Positions 34,116 to 42,850 are shown, numbered from the stretch's first letter. The stretch is DNA of 64,000 bases from Paenibacillus sp. Root444D2 (GCF_001426375.1 NZ_LMEO01000005.1:143646-207645), one strand, 5' to 3'. Notes: generated by a model from the letters alone, not told the origin. Translations and numbers: made by a program.

Positions 34116-34958
34116 TTATTTAAAAAGAATTACGATTGAATCCATGATCGCATGATATCCAATTTGAGTATAAATTTTATTCGAAGTAGGATTACTGAGA
34201 TCAGTGTATAGACTTGTTGTTTTATAACCACGATCTAACAAGATTTGAGTGAAAGCTGAAACACAATCAGAGGCATACCCCTTTTTTCTTTGGCTTATTG
34301 GAGTGTAAACATAGCTGATTGTTATATTATTTGGGGTTGGACGTGTAGAAGCAGCCATGGAAACCAATTCTCCGTTCACTTCCCATGCAACTAAACTTCC
34401 TTTATTTATCATTCTTGCAGCTTTTTTATCTGCTTCTTCTAAACTTATAGGCTGGTTTGTTTCATTACAAAACTGATACACCCACTCTTTAATTATGTGA
34501 AGATCACTTTCTATAACACTCCGAATTTTTCCATTTGCATTTGTTTTTTTCTCTACTTTTTCTAGTATATATATTTTTTGGTCCATTTGGACATTTGCCT
34601 GAATCCCTCTAACGTTAGAAATATACATTGCTAGTTCAGTAGTTAATTTCTTTTCGCCTATAAAACCAGGTATATCCTGGATTGTGTTATTCAACTTTTC
34701 ACCTATAACGTGTATTTCCTTTGATGTAAAAGGAACTGCTTTTGATAAAATAATTTGATTAGGATGTGTTTGTAGTAAGACCAAGCCTATGTCATTGTCT
34801 TTTATTACAGTAGCCATTAAAAGAGGAAATTCATCATTTTCAGTTAAATATTGTAAGACACCTAATACTAAATTGTTTTCTGCTTCATATTGCACTAAGT
34901 AAGAGATAACATCTTTCTTAAATAACGTTAGATCCTCATACTTTAAAAGTCTTATCAT
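34116..34958 (-). CDS. GNAT-family N-acetyltransferase (two-domain)
   Basis: The 280-residue protein has a divergent N-terminal half and a C-terminal GNAT domain with VSMAASTRPTPNNITISYVY and the acetyl-CoA site VYTPISQRKKGYASDCVSAF near residue 220, followed by LYTDLSNPTSNKIYTQIGY. I chose the ATG at 34958 (AAAGGGG nine bases upstream), trimming 27 unrelated residues from the longest frame. Substrate unknown. Confidence 0.85.
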   Translation of the reverse strand: MIRLLKYEDLTLFKKDVISYLVQYEAENNLVLGVLQYLTENDEFPLLMATVIKDNDIGLVLLQTHPNQIILSKAVPFTSKEIHVIGEKLNNTIQDIPGFIGEKKLTTELAMYISNVRGIQANVQMDQKIYILEKVEKKTNANGKIRSVIESDLHIIKEWVYQFCNETNQPISLEEADKKAARMINKGSLVAWEVNGELVSMAASTRPTPNNITISYVYTPISQRKKGYASDCVSAFTQILLDRGYKTTSLYTDLSNPTSNKIYTQIGYHAIMDSIVILFK

Positions 34959-35059
34959 ACAAACCATCCCCTTTGTATAAGTTATCTGTAACTCCCATCT
35001 TAATGCATTTACAATATCAATCATATGTTTGGTATTCATTGCTTTAGAGACAAATTAAA

Positions 35060-35082
35060 AAAAACCGCAATATAAGCGGCTT
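35060..35082 (-). terminator. Rho-independent terminator
   Basis: CCGC/GCGG stem followed by eight T residues on the minus strand, downstream of the epimerase gene. Confidence 0.75.
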
Positions 35083-35108
35083 GTAATGTAATAATGCTCT
35101 TGTCATCC

Positions 35109-35945
35109 CTACGATTTATTCAAATAAGGTGTTACAAGTCTCCTTACACGCTCAATTCCTTCCCACATATCTCCTGGTCCGTCATATACAATTGTTAAGG
35201 GACCTTCATAACCAGCTTGCTTGGCAACTTCCATACAGCGATTAAACTCAGCTTCATCCGGATATCCATCCGCATTCGTTTGTGCTTTGGCATGGATCGA
35301 CTCACTGTGAGGAATCGTTTTGACAAGCTCGCCATATTTTTCGATTCCTTTAAAATTGCCAAAATCCGAGGTTAGCCCGAGGAGCTCCCCGCATCCTTCC
35401 AATAAAGCAAGGCAATTATCCGCGATTGATGTTAGTGAGTGAAAGTTTTCAGTAACAACACGTACTCCTTGCGCAGCACCATAAGAGCTTAGTTCTCGAA
35501 GTGCATCAACCGATCTCTGCAAAGCTTCTTGATCCGTAGGTTCCGCATCACCAGCTATCACGCGCACTCTTTCAGCTCCTGCTCTTGCAGCAATGTCGAT
35601 CCATCCTTTGATCCACGCGATGTCCGATTGTCTGCGCAAATCATCCGAACTGGAAATATCACCGTATTCAATTAACAGCGTGTAAAACTGAAGGCCTGCT
35701 TCCGTGAATGTGTGTTTTAATCTTTGTAAATATGATTCACTTGTATCCGGAAAATGAAAATGACACACTTCCAGTGATCTAAAACCTTTCTTTGCAAGAA
35801 CCGCCGGCAATTCAAGCAAAGAGATGAGTTCAGGTTGGTCTTGGGTAACCGTTATTTGAGTACGCGTGTTATCATCCCAGCGGGTCCACCGCAAAGGCCC
35901 CAGATTCCGATGTAAGCTCCAACTCGTTAATGATAAAAATGGCAT
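35109..35945 (-). CDS. Sugar phosphate isomerase/epimerase (AP-endonuclease family 2 fold)
   Basis: The 278-residue TIM-barrel protein opens with MPFLSLTSWSLHRNLGPLRW and shows LEVCHFHFPD, VVTENFHSLTS, GLTSDFGNFKG, HAKAQ and LTIVYDGPGDMWEGI, the metal-binding Glu, Asp, His and Asp of the family. Such enzymes act on sugars such as xylose, tagatose or inosose. I prefer the ATG at 35945, though the GTG at 35954 is possible. It is monocistronic and no sugar operon is adjacent. Confidence 0.86.
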   Translation of the reverse strand: MPFLSLTSWSLHRNLGPLRWTRWDDNTRTQITVTQDQPELISLLELPAVLAKKGFRSLEVCHFHFPDTSESYLQRLKHTFTEAGLQFYTLLIEYGDISSSDDLRRQSDIAWIKGWIDIAARAGAERVRVIAGDAEPTDQEALQRSVDALRELSSYGAAQGVRVVTENFHSLTSIADNCLALLEGCGELLGLTSDFGNFKGIEKYGELVKTIPHSESIHAKAQTNADGYPDEAEFNRCMEVAKQAGYEGPLTIVYDGPGDMWEGIERVRRLVTPYLNKS

Positions 35946-36083
35946 ATCTTCCACCCTTTCGTCGCAACTGTTTGGTAGTATCTTATCAAAGTGTTGAGGT
36001 GATCACCATATTCGAAATCACAGATATATCTCTTATTGTGCTGCTTTTGTACAACGGGCAACCTAGACCCAAAACCAAAGAAA

Positions 36084-36110
36084 GAGGAACTGCCACACAG
36101 CCAGCTCCTC
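36084..36110 (-). terminator. Terminator of the DUF402 gene
   Basis: GAGGAGCTG/CAGTTCCTC stem (one G-T pair) followed by TTTCTTTGG on the minus strand, in the 35946-36182 gap, which otherwise shows no gene. Confidence 0.65.
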
Positions 36111-36182
36111 ACTTTGTCAGATATATAAAGATTACAACATATGGAGAAACAAAGAGTAAGATTCTGCTTATAAATCTGTTTC

Positions 36183-36689
36183 TTATACTGGTATACAGTC
36201 GATAAACTTTTCGAGAGATCCATCAAAAGGAAATGCTTTTTTTCTAATAAGTTCCTTTAAGCTCAGTAACTCTTCCCAAGCTTTATGAATTAGAGCTTCT
36301 GGATAAGCAAATTTTATTGCATTGCTCTCAAACTCATCTTCGTCAACAACCTTCCATTCACCGTTTCTTTGCACATAATCCAGGTCTAAATCTACAAAAG
36401 AAACAATGTTACCTTCAATTTTCGATGGCTGATTTATATTGCAATAAAATTGTTGAATTTTGCCGCCAACTACGTCAGCACTTACAGTAAACCATGAATT
36501 AAATGAGAAATATTCAACTGTCCAAGCTTCTATGGTAAAAACCTTTTGCTTCGTGTAATGATTTAATTTTCTTCCATACTTGCCTAGGACAAAAATGTGT
36601 GAATCCGTCTTTTCTAATAAAGTTGTGTTCCATTCATAATGTAGTAAATTTCCATATTTTAAAGCCTGAATTGTTATTTGATTATCCAT
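36183..36689 (-). CDS. DUF402-domain protein (Ntdp/FomD-like)
   Basis: The 168-residue protein carries the DUF402 signature VSFVDLDLDYVQRNGEWKVV followed by DEDEFESNAIKFAYP, whose acidic residues bind metal in nucleoside tri/diphosphatases and FomD-type hydrolases. By family it could hydrolyse nucleotides or CMP-linked intermediates. I chose the ATG at 36689, after AAGG eight bases upstream. It follows a GNAT gene by 17 bases. Confidence 0.85.
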   Translation of the reverse strand: MDNQITIQALKYGNLLHYEWNTTLLEKTDSHIFVLGKYGRKLNHYTKQKVFTIEAWTVEYFSFNSWFTVSADVVGGKIQQFYCNINQPSKIEGNIVSFVDLDLDYVQRNGEWKVVDEDEFESNAIKFAYPEALIHKAWEELLSLKELIRKKAFPFDGSLEKFIDCIPV

Positions 36690-36706
36690 TGTATCATCCT
36701 TAAGCT

Positions 36707-37162
36707 TCATAATTCCATTGTCATAAATACACTATATGGGTCCTCTATGTAATCGGAAAAGGGCTTGCAGTATTGAAACCCAAAACTTTCATACAGTCTT
36801 CTAGCTGGTCCGAAAGCATCCATTGAGCCCGTTTCCAAGCTTACCCGTTGATACCCGCGTCGCTTGGCTTCTTCAATGATGTGTTCAAGGATTCGCTTTG
36901 CAACGCCTTTTCTTAGATGTGATGTAGAAGTTCGCATTGATTTTATCTCGCCGTGTTGACTATCAAGTTCCTTAATTGCTCCGCAACCAACTAATACATC
37001 TTGTTCCCATCCACTCCAGAAGGTGATATCCGGTTTTTTCAATTTATCCAGATTTAGAGCATGTGTACTTTCTGGCGGGGATAGAGATGCCATATCCTGA
37101 AGATGTTCTACTATCAATGCAACCACGTCAGGTCCAGTTAAATCATCTATTTTAATATCCAT
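36707..37162 (-). CDS. GNAT-family N-acetyltransferase
   Basis: The 151-residue enzyme has the acetyl-CoA motif SMRTSTSHLRKGVAKRILEH near residue 85 and the closing PARRLYESFGFQYCKPFSDY, typical of small GNATs of the PaiA/ElaA kind. The ATG at 37162 has GGAG eight bases upstream. Substrate unknown. Confidence 0.88.
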   Translation of the reverse strand: MDIKIDDLTGPDVVALIVEHLQDMASLSPPESTHALNLDKLKKPDITFWSGWEQDVLVGCGAIKELDSQHGEIKSMRTSTSHLRKGVAKRILEHIIEEAKRRGYQRVSLETGSMDAFGPARRLYESFGFQYCKPFSDYIEDPYSVFMTMEL

Positions 37163-37380
37163 TAAAATCACTCCAAGTCTCTATTTTTTAATCATTATAT
37201 TACGTTTTAATATTTTCATCTACAGTATCTACCCTCTATTCGCCAATGTCAGCGATCAGGCGCTTATTCGCAATTTCCTGGTTCGATTACGAGCTTGCAT
37301 ATATGAACTGAGAAGAAGAGACTTACTCCCTTATTTTATTTATTGAGTCTCTTCAGCATAATTACCTCTTAATTACATAC

Positions 37381-37416
37381 AAAATGAGCAGACAGCCATG
37401 GCCACCTGCTCATTTT
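37381..37416. terminator. Bidirectional hairpin terminator
   Basis: AAAATGAGCAG/CTGCTCATTTT perfect 11-base-pair stem. A second inverted repeat (TTCAACT/AGTTGAA) follows at 37421-37443. The 37163-37519 gap otherwise shows no gene. Confidence 0.6.
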
Positions 37417-37519
37417 GGTATTCAACTATAATACTCAGTTGAACATCTATTTGGCTCTTCATTCATTAGGTTGCGTTGTTTGCGCAGCGTTCTGTCTTTT
37501 CTGAATTGCATGCATTCCC

Positions 37520-37732
37520 ATGATTACGCTACAAGTTCGTAAGTATCCAAATATTCGCATTGACTGGATTGTGAATGCTGTAACTGGTACCCCGGTTACT
37601 AACAGCGTAACGTTGACTGGAACCCTTACAGTAGCTTTGAGCTTTCGTTTACCGGCAAGTAGGTACAAACTCCGTATCACGAATGTTGGTGCAGGAGCAG
37701 CATCCGTACAAGGAGTAATTGTGGTATTTTAA
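37520..37732 (+). CDS. Small hypothetical beta-rich protein (70 aa)
   Basis: No family is recognised. The sequence alternates polar and hydrophobic residues (NSVTLTGTLTVALSFRLPAS, then YKLRITNVGAGAASVQGVIV), suggesting a beta-sheet exported or coat-like protein, but there is no signal peptide. A terminator directly after the stop supports transcription on this strand. No good SD precedes the ATG at 37520, so it could be the tail of a lost gene. A minus-strand frame over the same bases looks less protein-like. Confidence 0.45.
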   Translation: MITLQVRKYPNIRIDWIVNAVTGTPVTNSVTLTGTLTVALSFRLPASRYKLRITNVGAGAASVQGVIVVF

Positions 37733-37740
37733 GTTAAGAT

Positions 37741-37767
37741 GTGCGCCCCTCAGGTGCACATTTTTTA
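37741..37767 (+). terminator. Rho-independent terminator
   Basis: TGTGC/GCACA stem, extended by inner CC/GG pairs, followed by six T residues on the plus strand, nine bases past the stop of the small gene. Confidence 0.75.
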
Positions 37768-37923
37768 TTTTTAAAACACCAAGTAAACCAAAACAGTAAC
37801 TGTGGTTTTAGACACTAAAGTTTCTGTTAGCTCTGAAGACTTTTTTCAATTATCCCCTAAAAAAATAAGCATTCATCCAATGTGAGTGAATGCAGCATGG
37901 TTAAGCATTATTTTTCGTATCAG

Positions 37924-39345
37924 TTATATGAGTTTTCGAATTTGAAAATTATCTTCGAGCAATACCCAATTTTGCGGAAATGGATAACCAAGTACCCAAT
38001 AACTGACCCCTCTCAAGTTATATTCCTTGACCAGATCGAATTTGGCCTGAGCACTTCTTGCATCTTCGAACCAGACTTCATGTGTATGTTGTTTTTCATC
38101 TATATAGCGATAGTATGGCGTTTGGGACAGCTGATCATACTTGATCTCCGCCCCATGTTGAATGGCTCGACGAATAGCTTCTTGCATATCAAATGTCTCT
38201 GCCTGTTGTCCTTTTACATGAGGAAGGAGCCAATCACGTGCGTATAACTGAAAGCCCATAAATATTTTATTTCTAGGAATAACAGTGACCGCATAGTCAA
38301 GAACGCGTCGTATTTCGTTGATGGGGGATATGGACTGAGGAGGACCGAATCTGTATCCCCACTCATATGTCATGAGTACGACGAAGTCGACAATGTCTCC
38401 GTGGGCGGCATAATCGTGAGCTTCGTAGAGCAAACCCTTTTGCTCTGAACTGGTTTTCGGGGCAAGGGCGGAAGATACAAAAAAACCTTTATCATGCAGC
38501 CTGCGGACAGCAAGTCGAAGAAATTGATTATAAAACTCACGATCGCTAGGATATACATTCTCAAAATCTACATTTAAACCACGATAGCCCTTGTTTTCCA
38601 TAATCGTTAAGATGTTGGTGACTAGCTTATTTTGCAATTCGGGACTGGATAAAATGGTGTGTGCCAGCTTCGATCCGGCTTCTGTTGCTGAGAAATTGGT
38701 GATTGACATGACCGGTACGACATGTTTGTCATATGCAGCTGCGATGAGCTGCTGATCATCAGCGGGCTCAAGGGTTCCATCATCCTTCATTCGATAACCA
38801 AAAGGGCATAAGTACGTTAGATGCATCCCATCCTTCCGAACTTGCCCGGCAGCCACCTTTCCAAATACATTGGTATAACCATTGACATCGATGATCTGCC
38901 TCTGCTTTTCTGGGACTTTCAAGTTATGACCAGGGGAAATAAGCGCAGGATTTGTAAGCTCATTAGCTTGTGCAATGGCCTGCACAGTAACGCCGTATCG
39001 ATGAGCGATCTCCCAAAGTGACTCACCCTTCCGCACGGTATGATACAAAACCGGAATAATTAATGATTGACCCGGCGTGATTTGCGTGACATCGCTTATT
39101 AAATTTGTCCGAGCAATAGCCTCTAATGTGATGCCGAAACGGCCGGCAATTGTACCAAGCGTGTCTCCTAATCTGACCACATATTCGGGATAAGGAGCTG
39201 GGATGACTAATGCCTGACCGATGACTAAACGATTGGGTTCTCGGAGTTCATTGACGGCGATAATCCGATTGGCATTCACACCATAACGACCTGAAATCAG
39301 CCATAGATTCTCTCCTCTTTGCACCACATGAATTTGCACTTTCAT
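37924..39345 (-). CDS. LysM-GH18 protein, SleL/YaaH-like cortex-fragment hydrolase
   Basis: The 473-residue protein has three LysM repeats (residues 1-48, 50-94, 95-142; each with a GDTL/GESL-xxIA-RYG pattern) that bind peptidoglycan or cortex, and a GH18 barrel whose active-site strand is GYRGLNVDFENVYPSDREFY (about residue 255), with the catalytic Glu. There is no signal peptide, as in SleL/YaaH spore proteins, which act as N-acetylglucosaminidases during germination. GAGTGAGG precedes the ATG. Confidence 0.9.
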   Translation of the reverse strand: MKVQIHVVQRGENLWLISGRYGVNANRIIAVNELREPNRLVIGQALVIPAPYPEYVVRLGDTLGTIAGRFGITLEAIARTNLISDVTQITPGQSLIIPVLYHTVRKGESLWEIAHRYGVTVQAIAQANELTNPALISPGHNLKVPEKQRQIIDVNGYTNVFGKVAAGQVRKDGMHLTYLCPFGYRMKDDGTLEPADDQQLIAAAYDKHVVPVMSITNFSATEAGSKLAHTILSSPELQNKLVTNILTIMENKGYRGLNVDFENVYPSDREFYNQFLRLAVRRLHDKGFFVSSALAPKTSSEQKGLLYEAHDYAAHGDIVDFVVLMTYEWGYRFGPPQSISPINEIRRVLDYAVTVIPRNKIFMGFQLYARDWLLPHVKGQQAETFDMQEAIRRAIQHGAEIKYDQLSQTPYYRYIDEKQHTHEVWFEDARSAQAKFDLVKEYNLRGVSYWVLGYPFPQNWVLLEDNFQIRKLI

Positions 39346-39464
39346 ACCTCACTCTCGCCTTAAACTTCTATCTGTACTTTATTCCGCTAATATCTCTAGT
39401 GATTTGGGCGAATACCCAATTTAATGGAATCAAATCCACTCTATTTCGATACAAAGGTATTCCG

Positions 39465-39632
39465 TCAAAACGGTGGCCAAGCGTATCTATAATCTTTATC
39501 AACATAATACTGTTTGTTTTTAAGCTTATTAAAGAGTCCATGGGATGGATTATGAACATTAACCTCAATAATCCATATCCTACCCTCTTTATCTACAGCA
39601 AGATCAATACCACTCTGAAATGGAATAAAAAA
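39465..39632 (-). pseudogene. C-terminal fragment of a YheC/YheD-type ATP-grasp protein
   Basis: The minus-strand frame reads SGIDLAVDKEGRIWIIEVNV then HNPSHGLFNKLKNKQYYVDK before a stop at 39465-39467. The GIDxAVDxxGxIWxxEVN motif is the last metal- and ATP-binding segment of YheC/YheD-type ATP-grasp proteins of the spore coat. Everything upstream is replaced by the terminator of the CAP gene, so only the tail remains. Confidence 0.6.
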
Positions 39633-39663
39633 CGAAAAAACCAGCAAACACAAGGTTGCTGGT
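39633..39663 (-). terminator. Terminator of the CAP-domain gene
   Basis: ACCAGCAA/TTGCTGGT stem followed on the minus strand by six T residues, 35 bases past the stop. Confidence 0.85.
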
Positions 39664-39696
39664 TTCTCTTGAAATATTCTGCAGACATGCGCTGCT

Positions 39697-40347
39697 TTAG
39701 TTACTAATGAACTCCTGTACCCATTCGCCGTTATAGAACGCAACACCGATTTGGGTGAAGTTGGGGCTTAGAATGTTTTGACGATGACCTGCGCTGTTCA
39801 TCCACGCTTTCATGACAGCTTCAGGCGTTTGTTGACCTTTCGCAATGTTTTCACCTGCGTAGGAATAGCGAATGCCATATGTGCTCATCATATCAAAAGG
39901 AGACCCATAGGTCGGCGAGGTATGATCGAAATAGCCGTTGTTGTACATATCCTTCGCTTTATCCAAAGCCAATGCCGTAAGTGAGCTGTTGCTAGTTAAT
40001 GGACGAAGTCCTGCCTTAGCTCGTTCTTGGTTAACTAGGTTAACGACTTGGCTAGCAAATGCTGATTGGGATGGCACAGTCGTAACTGGCGTTTTTGTAC
40101 CTGCATTTGTGCTCGTGCTTCCAGGGATGTTGAGGCTCATACCAGACCAAATCACGTTCGGATTGGCAACCTGAGGGTTTACCTTAATAAGCGAAGATAG
40201 GCTTATACCATACTTCTGGGATATTAACCACATGGTATCATTACCTGATACTGTGTGAGTTGCTGGTGCGGCCATTGCCGCGCTCGATCCTACGAGGATG
40301 CTCAATCCTATTGCGCCGGTAACTACGAGCTTTTTATAACGTTTCAA
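39697..40347 (-). CDS. LysM and CAP-domain secreted protein (YkwD-like)
   Basis: The 216-residue exported protein has a signal peptide (residues 1-27, ending SSAAMAA), one LysM repeat (residues 30-75, HTVSGNDTMWLISQKYGISL), a Thr/Pro linker and a CAP/SCP domain (residues 95-216). The CAP features are LVNQERAKAGLRPL, YFDHTSPTYGSPFDMM, AGENIAKG and WMNSAGHRQNILSPNFTQIG. It would bind the cell wall; the CAP activity is unknown. The start is a TTG six bases after AAGGAGAGG, under a c-di-AMP riboswitch. Confidence 0.92.
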   Translation of the reverse strand: MKRYKKLVVTGAIGLSILVGSSAAMAAPATHTVSGNDTMWLISQKYGISLSSLIKVNPQVANPNVIWSGMSLNIPGSTSTNAGTKTPVTTVPSQSAFASQVVNLVNQERAKAGLRPLTSNSSLTALALDKAKDMYNNGYFDHTSPTYGSPFDMMSTYGIRYSYAGENIAKGQQTPEAVMKAWMNSAGHRQNILSPNFTQIGVAFYNGEWVQEFISN

Positions 40348-40365
40348 AATAAACCTCTCCTTTTT

Positions 40366-40500
40366 GCGGCCTGCGAGGTTAGCTGTCGGATTCGGGTCAA
40401 AGAGTAATCACCCGGCCGCAGATAGCGGCTTCACCCCAAATAATGGTTCCCCCGTGCTTGCTGGAGCTTCGGCCTTCTGAGTTATTTGATCCACATGGAT
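40366..40500 (-). ncRNA. c-di-AMP riboswitch (ydaO/yuaA class)
   Basis: On the minus strand the conserved blocks of the ydaO aptamer appear in order: GGCCGAAGC, ACGGGGGAACC (complement of 40446-40455), TTTGGGGTGAAGCCGC, GCGGCCGGGTGA, GACCCGAATCC and GACAGCTAACCTCGCAGGC. The 3' end lies directly against the SD AAGGAGAGG of the LysM-CAP gene. High c-di-AMP is known to switch such genes off. I see no terminator between aptamer and start, so control may act at the ribosome binding site. Confidence 0.93.
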
Positions 40501-40595
40501 CTTACAAATTGTATCATGTGAAATCATGGAGAACATGACTCAAAATTTTCCAAGAGCATCCATTACGTTTTTTTGCATGTAAACAATCCCCTCAT

Positions 40596-41390
40596 TCAAT
40601 TAATATATCGAGTGGCGTTCCTAAGCTTCGGTACAAGTAAATGATATAAGTTCCCGATAAGCAATCCTATAAATAAGTACATCAAACCTCCAAAAATGCC
40701 ATAAATAACTGTACCCATGATCGCGCTAAGGATGCCAAAAATGACTTGATCCTTATTTTTTGCCGGTGAGGTAGGCGGATCTGTAAGCATAAAAAGTGCA
40801 AAGAAAAGGGATGCATTAATAAAAGGCGATCGAAGTGCGTTAGTGGCGTCTCCGACATCAATAAACCCCATAATTAATAATAAGATGAAATACGTTCCTA
40901 GAAATGAAAAAACTTGAGGAAATTTGTTCACTCGGTTCGTCACCATGTATCCGCCAATCAATAGAAACACAACTGTCCATGTGGGAAGATCCCCGAATGC
41001 GCCCCACCAGCTTTGTCCTGTTCGAAAGAACAGGATGGACAGTAGCAGTCCAAATGCCGCTGGATTGAAGATTGGTTTTTTCTTGTGGGCAAGAAAATGT
41101 TTCGATAAAATAGCTATAATGGAAGTTGCAGCAACAATATACCAGGAGGAAGTTGTGCTTAAGATTAAAGCTATGATTAACCCTGTTATAACCGCACCGT
41201 CTGGCATCATTCGCTTCCTTTTGGCAATACGGGAACAAAGAGTATCCACAGCTGAAGAAACAACGACGGCAATGATACTATTATAAATGCCTCTAATATC
41301 TAGTGACCATATGGAGGCTATTAGTAGAAAGGCAATCAAGGAAACTATGACATATCCCTTTGGTGTTTTAATCCATTGGTTAACTGTCAA
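40596..41390 (-). CDS. RnfD/NqrB-like membrane subunit
   Basis: The 264-residue protein has about nine hydrophobic helices with the RnfD/NqrB motifs KKPIFNPAAFGLL (about residue 103) and LFMLTDPPTSPAKNKDQ (about residue 205). It is shorter than full RnfD, and the SGAT flavinylation motif of that family is not present. It probably passes electrons across the membrane to the FMN-binding partner. The start is TTG, three bases after the apbE stop. No other rnf or nqr gene is nearby. Confidence 0.85.
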   Translation of the reverse strand: MTVNQWIKTPKGYVIVSLIAFLLIASIWSLDIRGIYNSIIAVVVSSAVDTLCSRIAKRKRMMPDGAVITGLIIALILSTTSSWYIVAATSIIAILSKHFLAHKKKPIFNPAAFGLLLSILFFRTGQSWWGAFGDLPTWTVVFLLIGGYMVTNRVNKFPQVFSFLGTYFILLLIMGFIDVGDATNALRSPFINASLFFALFMLTDPPTSPAKNKDQVIFGILSAIMGTVIYGIFGGLMYLFIGLLIGNLYHLLVPKLRNATRYIN

Positions 41391-41391
41391 T

Positions 41392-42282
41392 TTATATACC
41401 CCCTACTCTATATATTTGTGAATCGGATGATATCAAGATACCTTTGAGATCAACTTCTTCTATTAACACTCTCCCACGGTCTAACCCCAATAAGAAGAAG
41501 GTTGTCGAGAAGGCGTCCGCCATCATAGCGAAAGGAGCGATGACGCTGCAGCTGACCCATTCGCCCGGTGATTGTTTCGATTTGGGGTCGATGATATGAT
41601 GCATACCGGCTTTTAATTCGCTCTTGCGCTCGTAACTTCCAGAGGTACAGACCGCCTCATTCGATATTTCAACCGTTTGAATGATTTGTTCTTTGTACTC
41701 GGGATGCTGAATGCCAATTCTCCACTTGCTGCCGTTTTCGTCTACTCCCCCAGCATAGAGGTCCCCGCCAGCATTGACGACAAATCCTTCAAAATCTTTC
41801 AACTCGTTTGCGGCCAAATCGATTGCGAATCCCTTAGCCACGGCACCTAAATCAATCACCATCGGCTTCCGCAAATACAATGTACGATCCTGCTCATTTA
41901 AGATGATATCCCGATAGGAAGAGGAGCCCACTGAGGAGCTTTGAATGGTTTCCCCAGTTAAATAATGCTGATTGAATCCCAGTTCTTCCATCGCTTTTCC
42001 CACCGCAGGATCAAATATCCCATTCGTCCATTTCGCCACTTCCAAAGCAAACTTCAAAGGCTCAAATAAAAACGGACTAATCCGAACGGGAGTTTTTATG
42101 ACTCGGCATGCCGCCATCAATTCACTGTCCAGACTGAAACGGCTGCAGGCTTGTTCGACTTTCCGAAATGCCTCGAAAGCCCGATCAACTGCTTCTGTCT
42201 GAACCTTTGATTTCCGAGTGACGACTTGTATATCTACAACGGTATCCATAAATAATTTCGTTTTTTTCATGATTTTGCCCAT
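41392..42282 (-). CDS. apbE: FAD:protein FMN transferase ApbE
   Basis: ApbE moves FMN from FAD onto a Thr of target proteins. The 296-residue protein shows MDTVVDIQVV at the start, FDPAVGKAMEELGF, LRKPMVIDLGAVAKGFAIDL, FVVNAGGDLYAGG, AVCTSGSYERK and MHHIIDPKSKQSPGEWVSCS with the flavin- and magnesium-binding residues. No lipobox is seen, so it may be cytoplasmic or use another route. Its start codon shares one base with the stop of the FMN-binding gene. Confidence 0.95.
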   Translation of the reverse strand: MGKIMKKTKLFMDTVVDIQVVTRKSKVQTEAVDRAFEAFRKVEQACSRFSLDSELMAACRVIKTPVRISPFLFEPLKFALEVAKWTNGIFDPAVGKAMEELGFNQHYLTGETIQSSSVGSSSYRDIILNEQDRTLYLRKPMVIDLGAVAKGFAIDLAANELKDFEGFVVNAGGDLYAGGVDENGSKWRIGIQHPEYKEQIIQTVEISNEAVCTSGSYERKSELKAGMHHIIDPKSKQSPGEWVSCSVIAPFAMMADAFSTTFFLLGLDRGRVLIEEVDLKGILISSDSQIYRVGGI

Positions 42283-42704
42283 TATGAGTTTCGCGCCTGA
42301 GAAAGCGCATCTTGTACAGCATCTTTGAATGCTTGTGTACTGTATGTTGCGCCCGATACATTCCTTACCTGCGCACTTTGTTTTTGTACCACTTCTTGAG
42401 GCAGCCCTGCGACATCATCAATTGTATAATGCATGGCAAAATGGCTGATTTCAACATCTGTAATTTTATCGCTTTTAATGGTAACTGCCACCTGAATTGA
42501 TCCACGTCGATTGCTTCCTGTACCCGTATAGGTACCCTCTTTATAAATTCTATTTATTTGACTGCTTTTAGTCTGTGTAACTTGGACTTGTTGTTGTGGT
42601 TGCTGAATCGTTGCCTGAGTTTCCGTTGCGAAATATCCGGCGGCATAAATAGCTCCAATAGCTGTTGAACACAGAGCGACCCACTTTTTGTTCATTTTTG
42701 CCAC
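42282..42704 (-). CDS. FMN-binding domain protein, ApbE substrate
   Basis: The 140-residue protein has an N-terminal hydrophobic anchor or signal (residues 5-25, WVALCSTAIGAIYAAGYFA), a Gln-rich linker, and an FMN-binding domain ending in the attachment motif NVSGATYSTQAF, whose Thr should receive FMN from ApbE. The position that is usually Asp three residues before SGAT is Arg here. I chose the GTG at 42704 behind GGAGG. It likely shuttles electrons outside the membrane. Confidence 0.9.
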   Translation of the reverse strand: MAKMNKKWVALCSTAIGAIYAAGYFATETQATIQQPQQQVQVTQTKSSQINRIYKEGTYTGTGSNRRGSIQVAVTIKSDKITDVEISHFAMHYTIDDVAGLPQEVVQKQSAQVRNVSGATYSTQAFKDAVQDALSQARNS

Positions 42705-42818
42705 GTGAATTTCCTCCCATATACATGCTTCATCGATAGTTTCATTATATGGAGAGAACATTAAAATTTTCTTAAGATTAACTGAATGTATTCGGAGTTA
42801 TTGTTAGCTTTGAGAATT

Positions 42819-42850
42819 AAAAAACTCCCATCCCCAAAAAGGGATGAGAG
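42819..42850 (-). terminator. Rho-independent terminator of the XapX gene
   Basis: CTCTCATCCC/GGGATGGGAG stem followed by six T residues on the minus strand. In the 42851-43076 gap the only other trace is a 24-residue minus-strand stretch (LTQLTSGRDNVGTIDLCDRI) that may be a gene remnant. Confidence 0.75.

Noticed and set aside
37459..37680. A 73-codon minus-strand frame opposite the small gene at 37520-37732
   Set aside because: A plus-strand terminator directly follows the other frame, and the minus frame has no SD or recognisable fold.
39368..39568. A minus-strand frame overlapping the ATP-grasp fragment
   Set aside because: It does not continue the ATP-grasp motifs and is probably chance.
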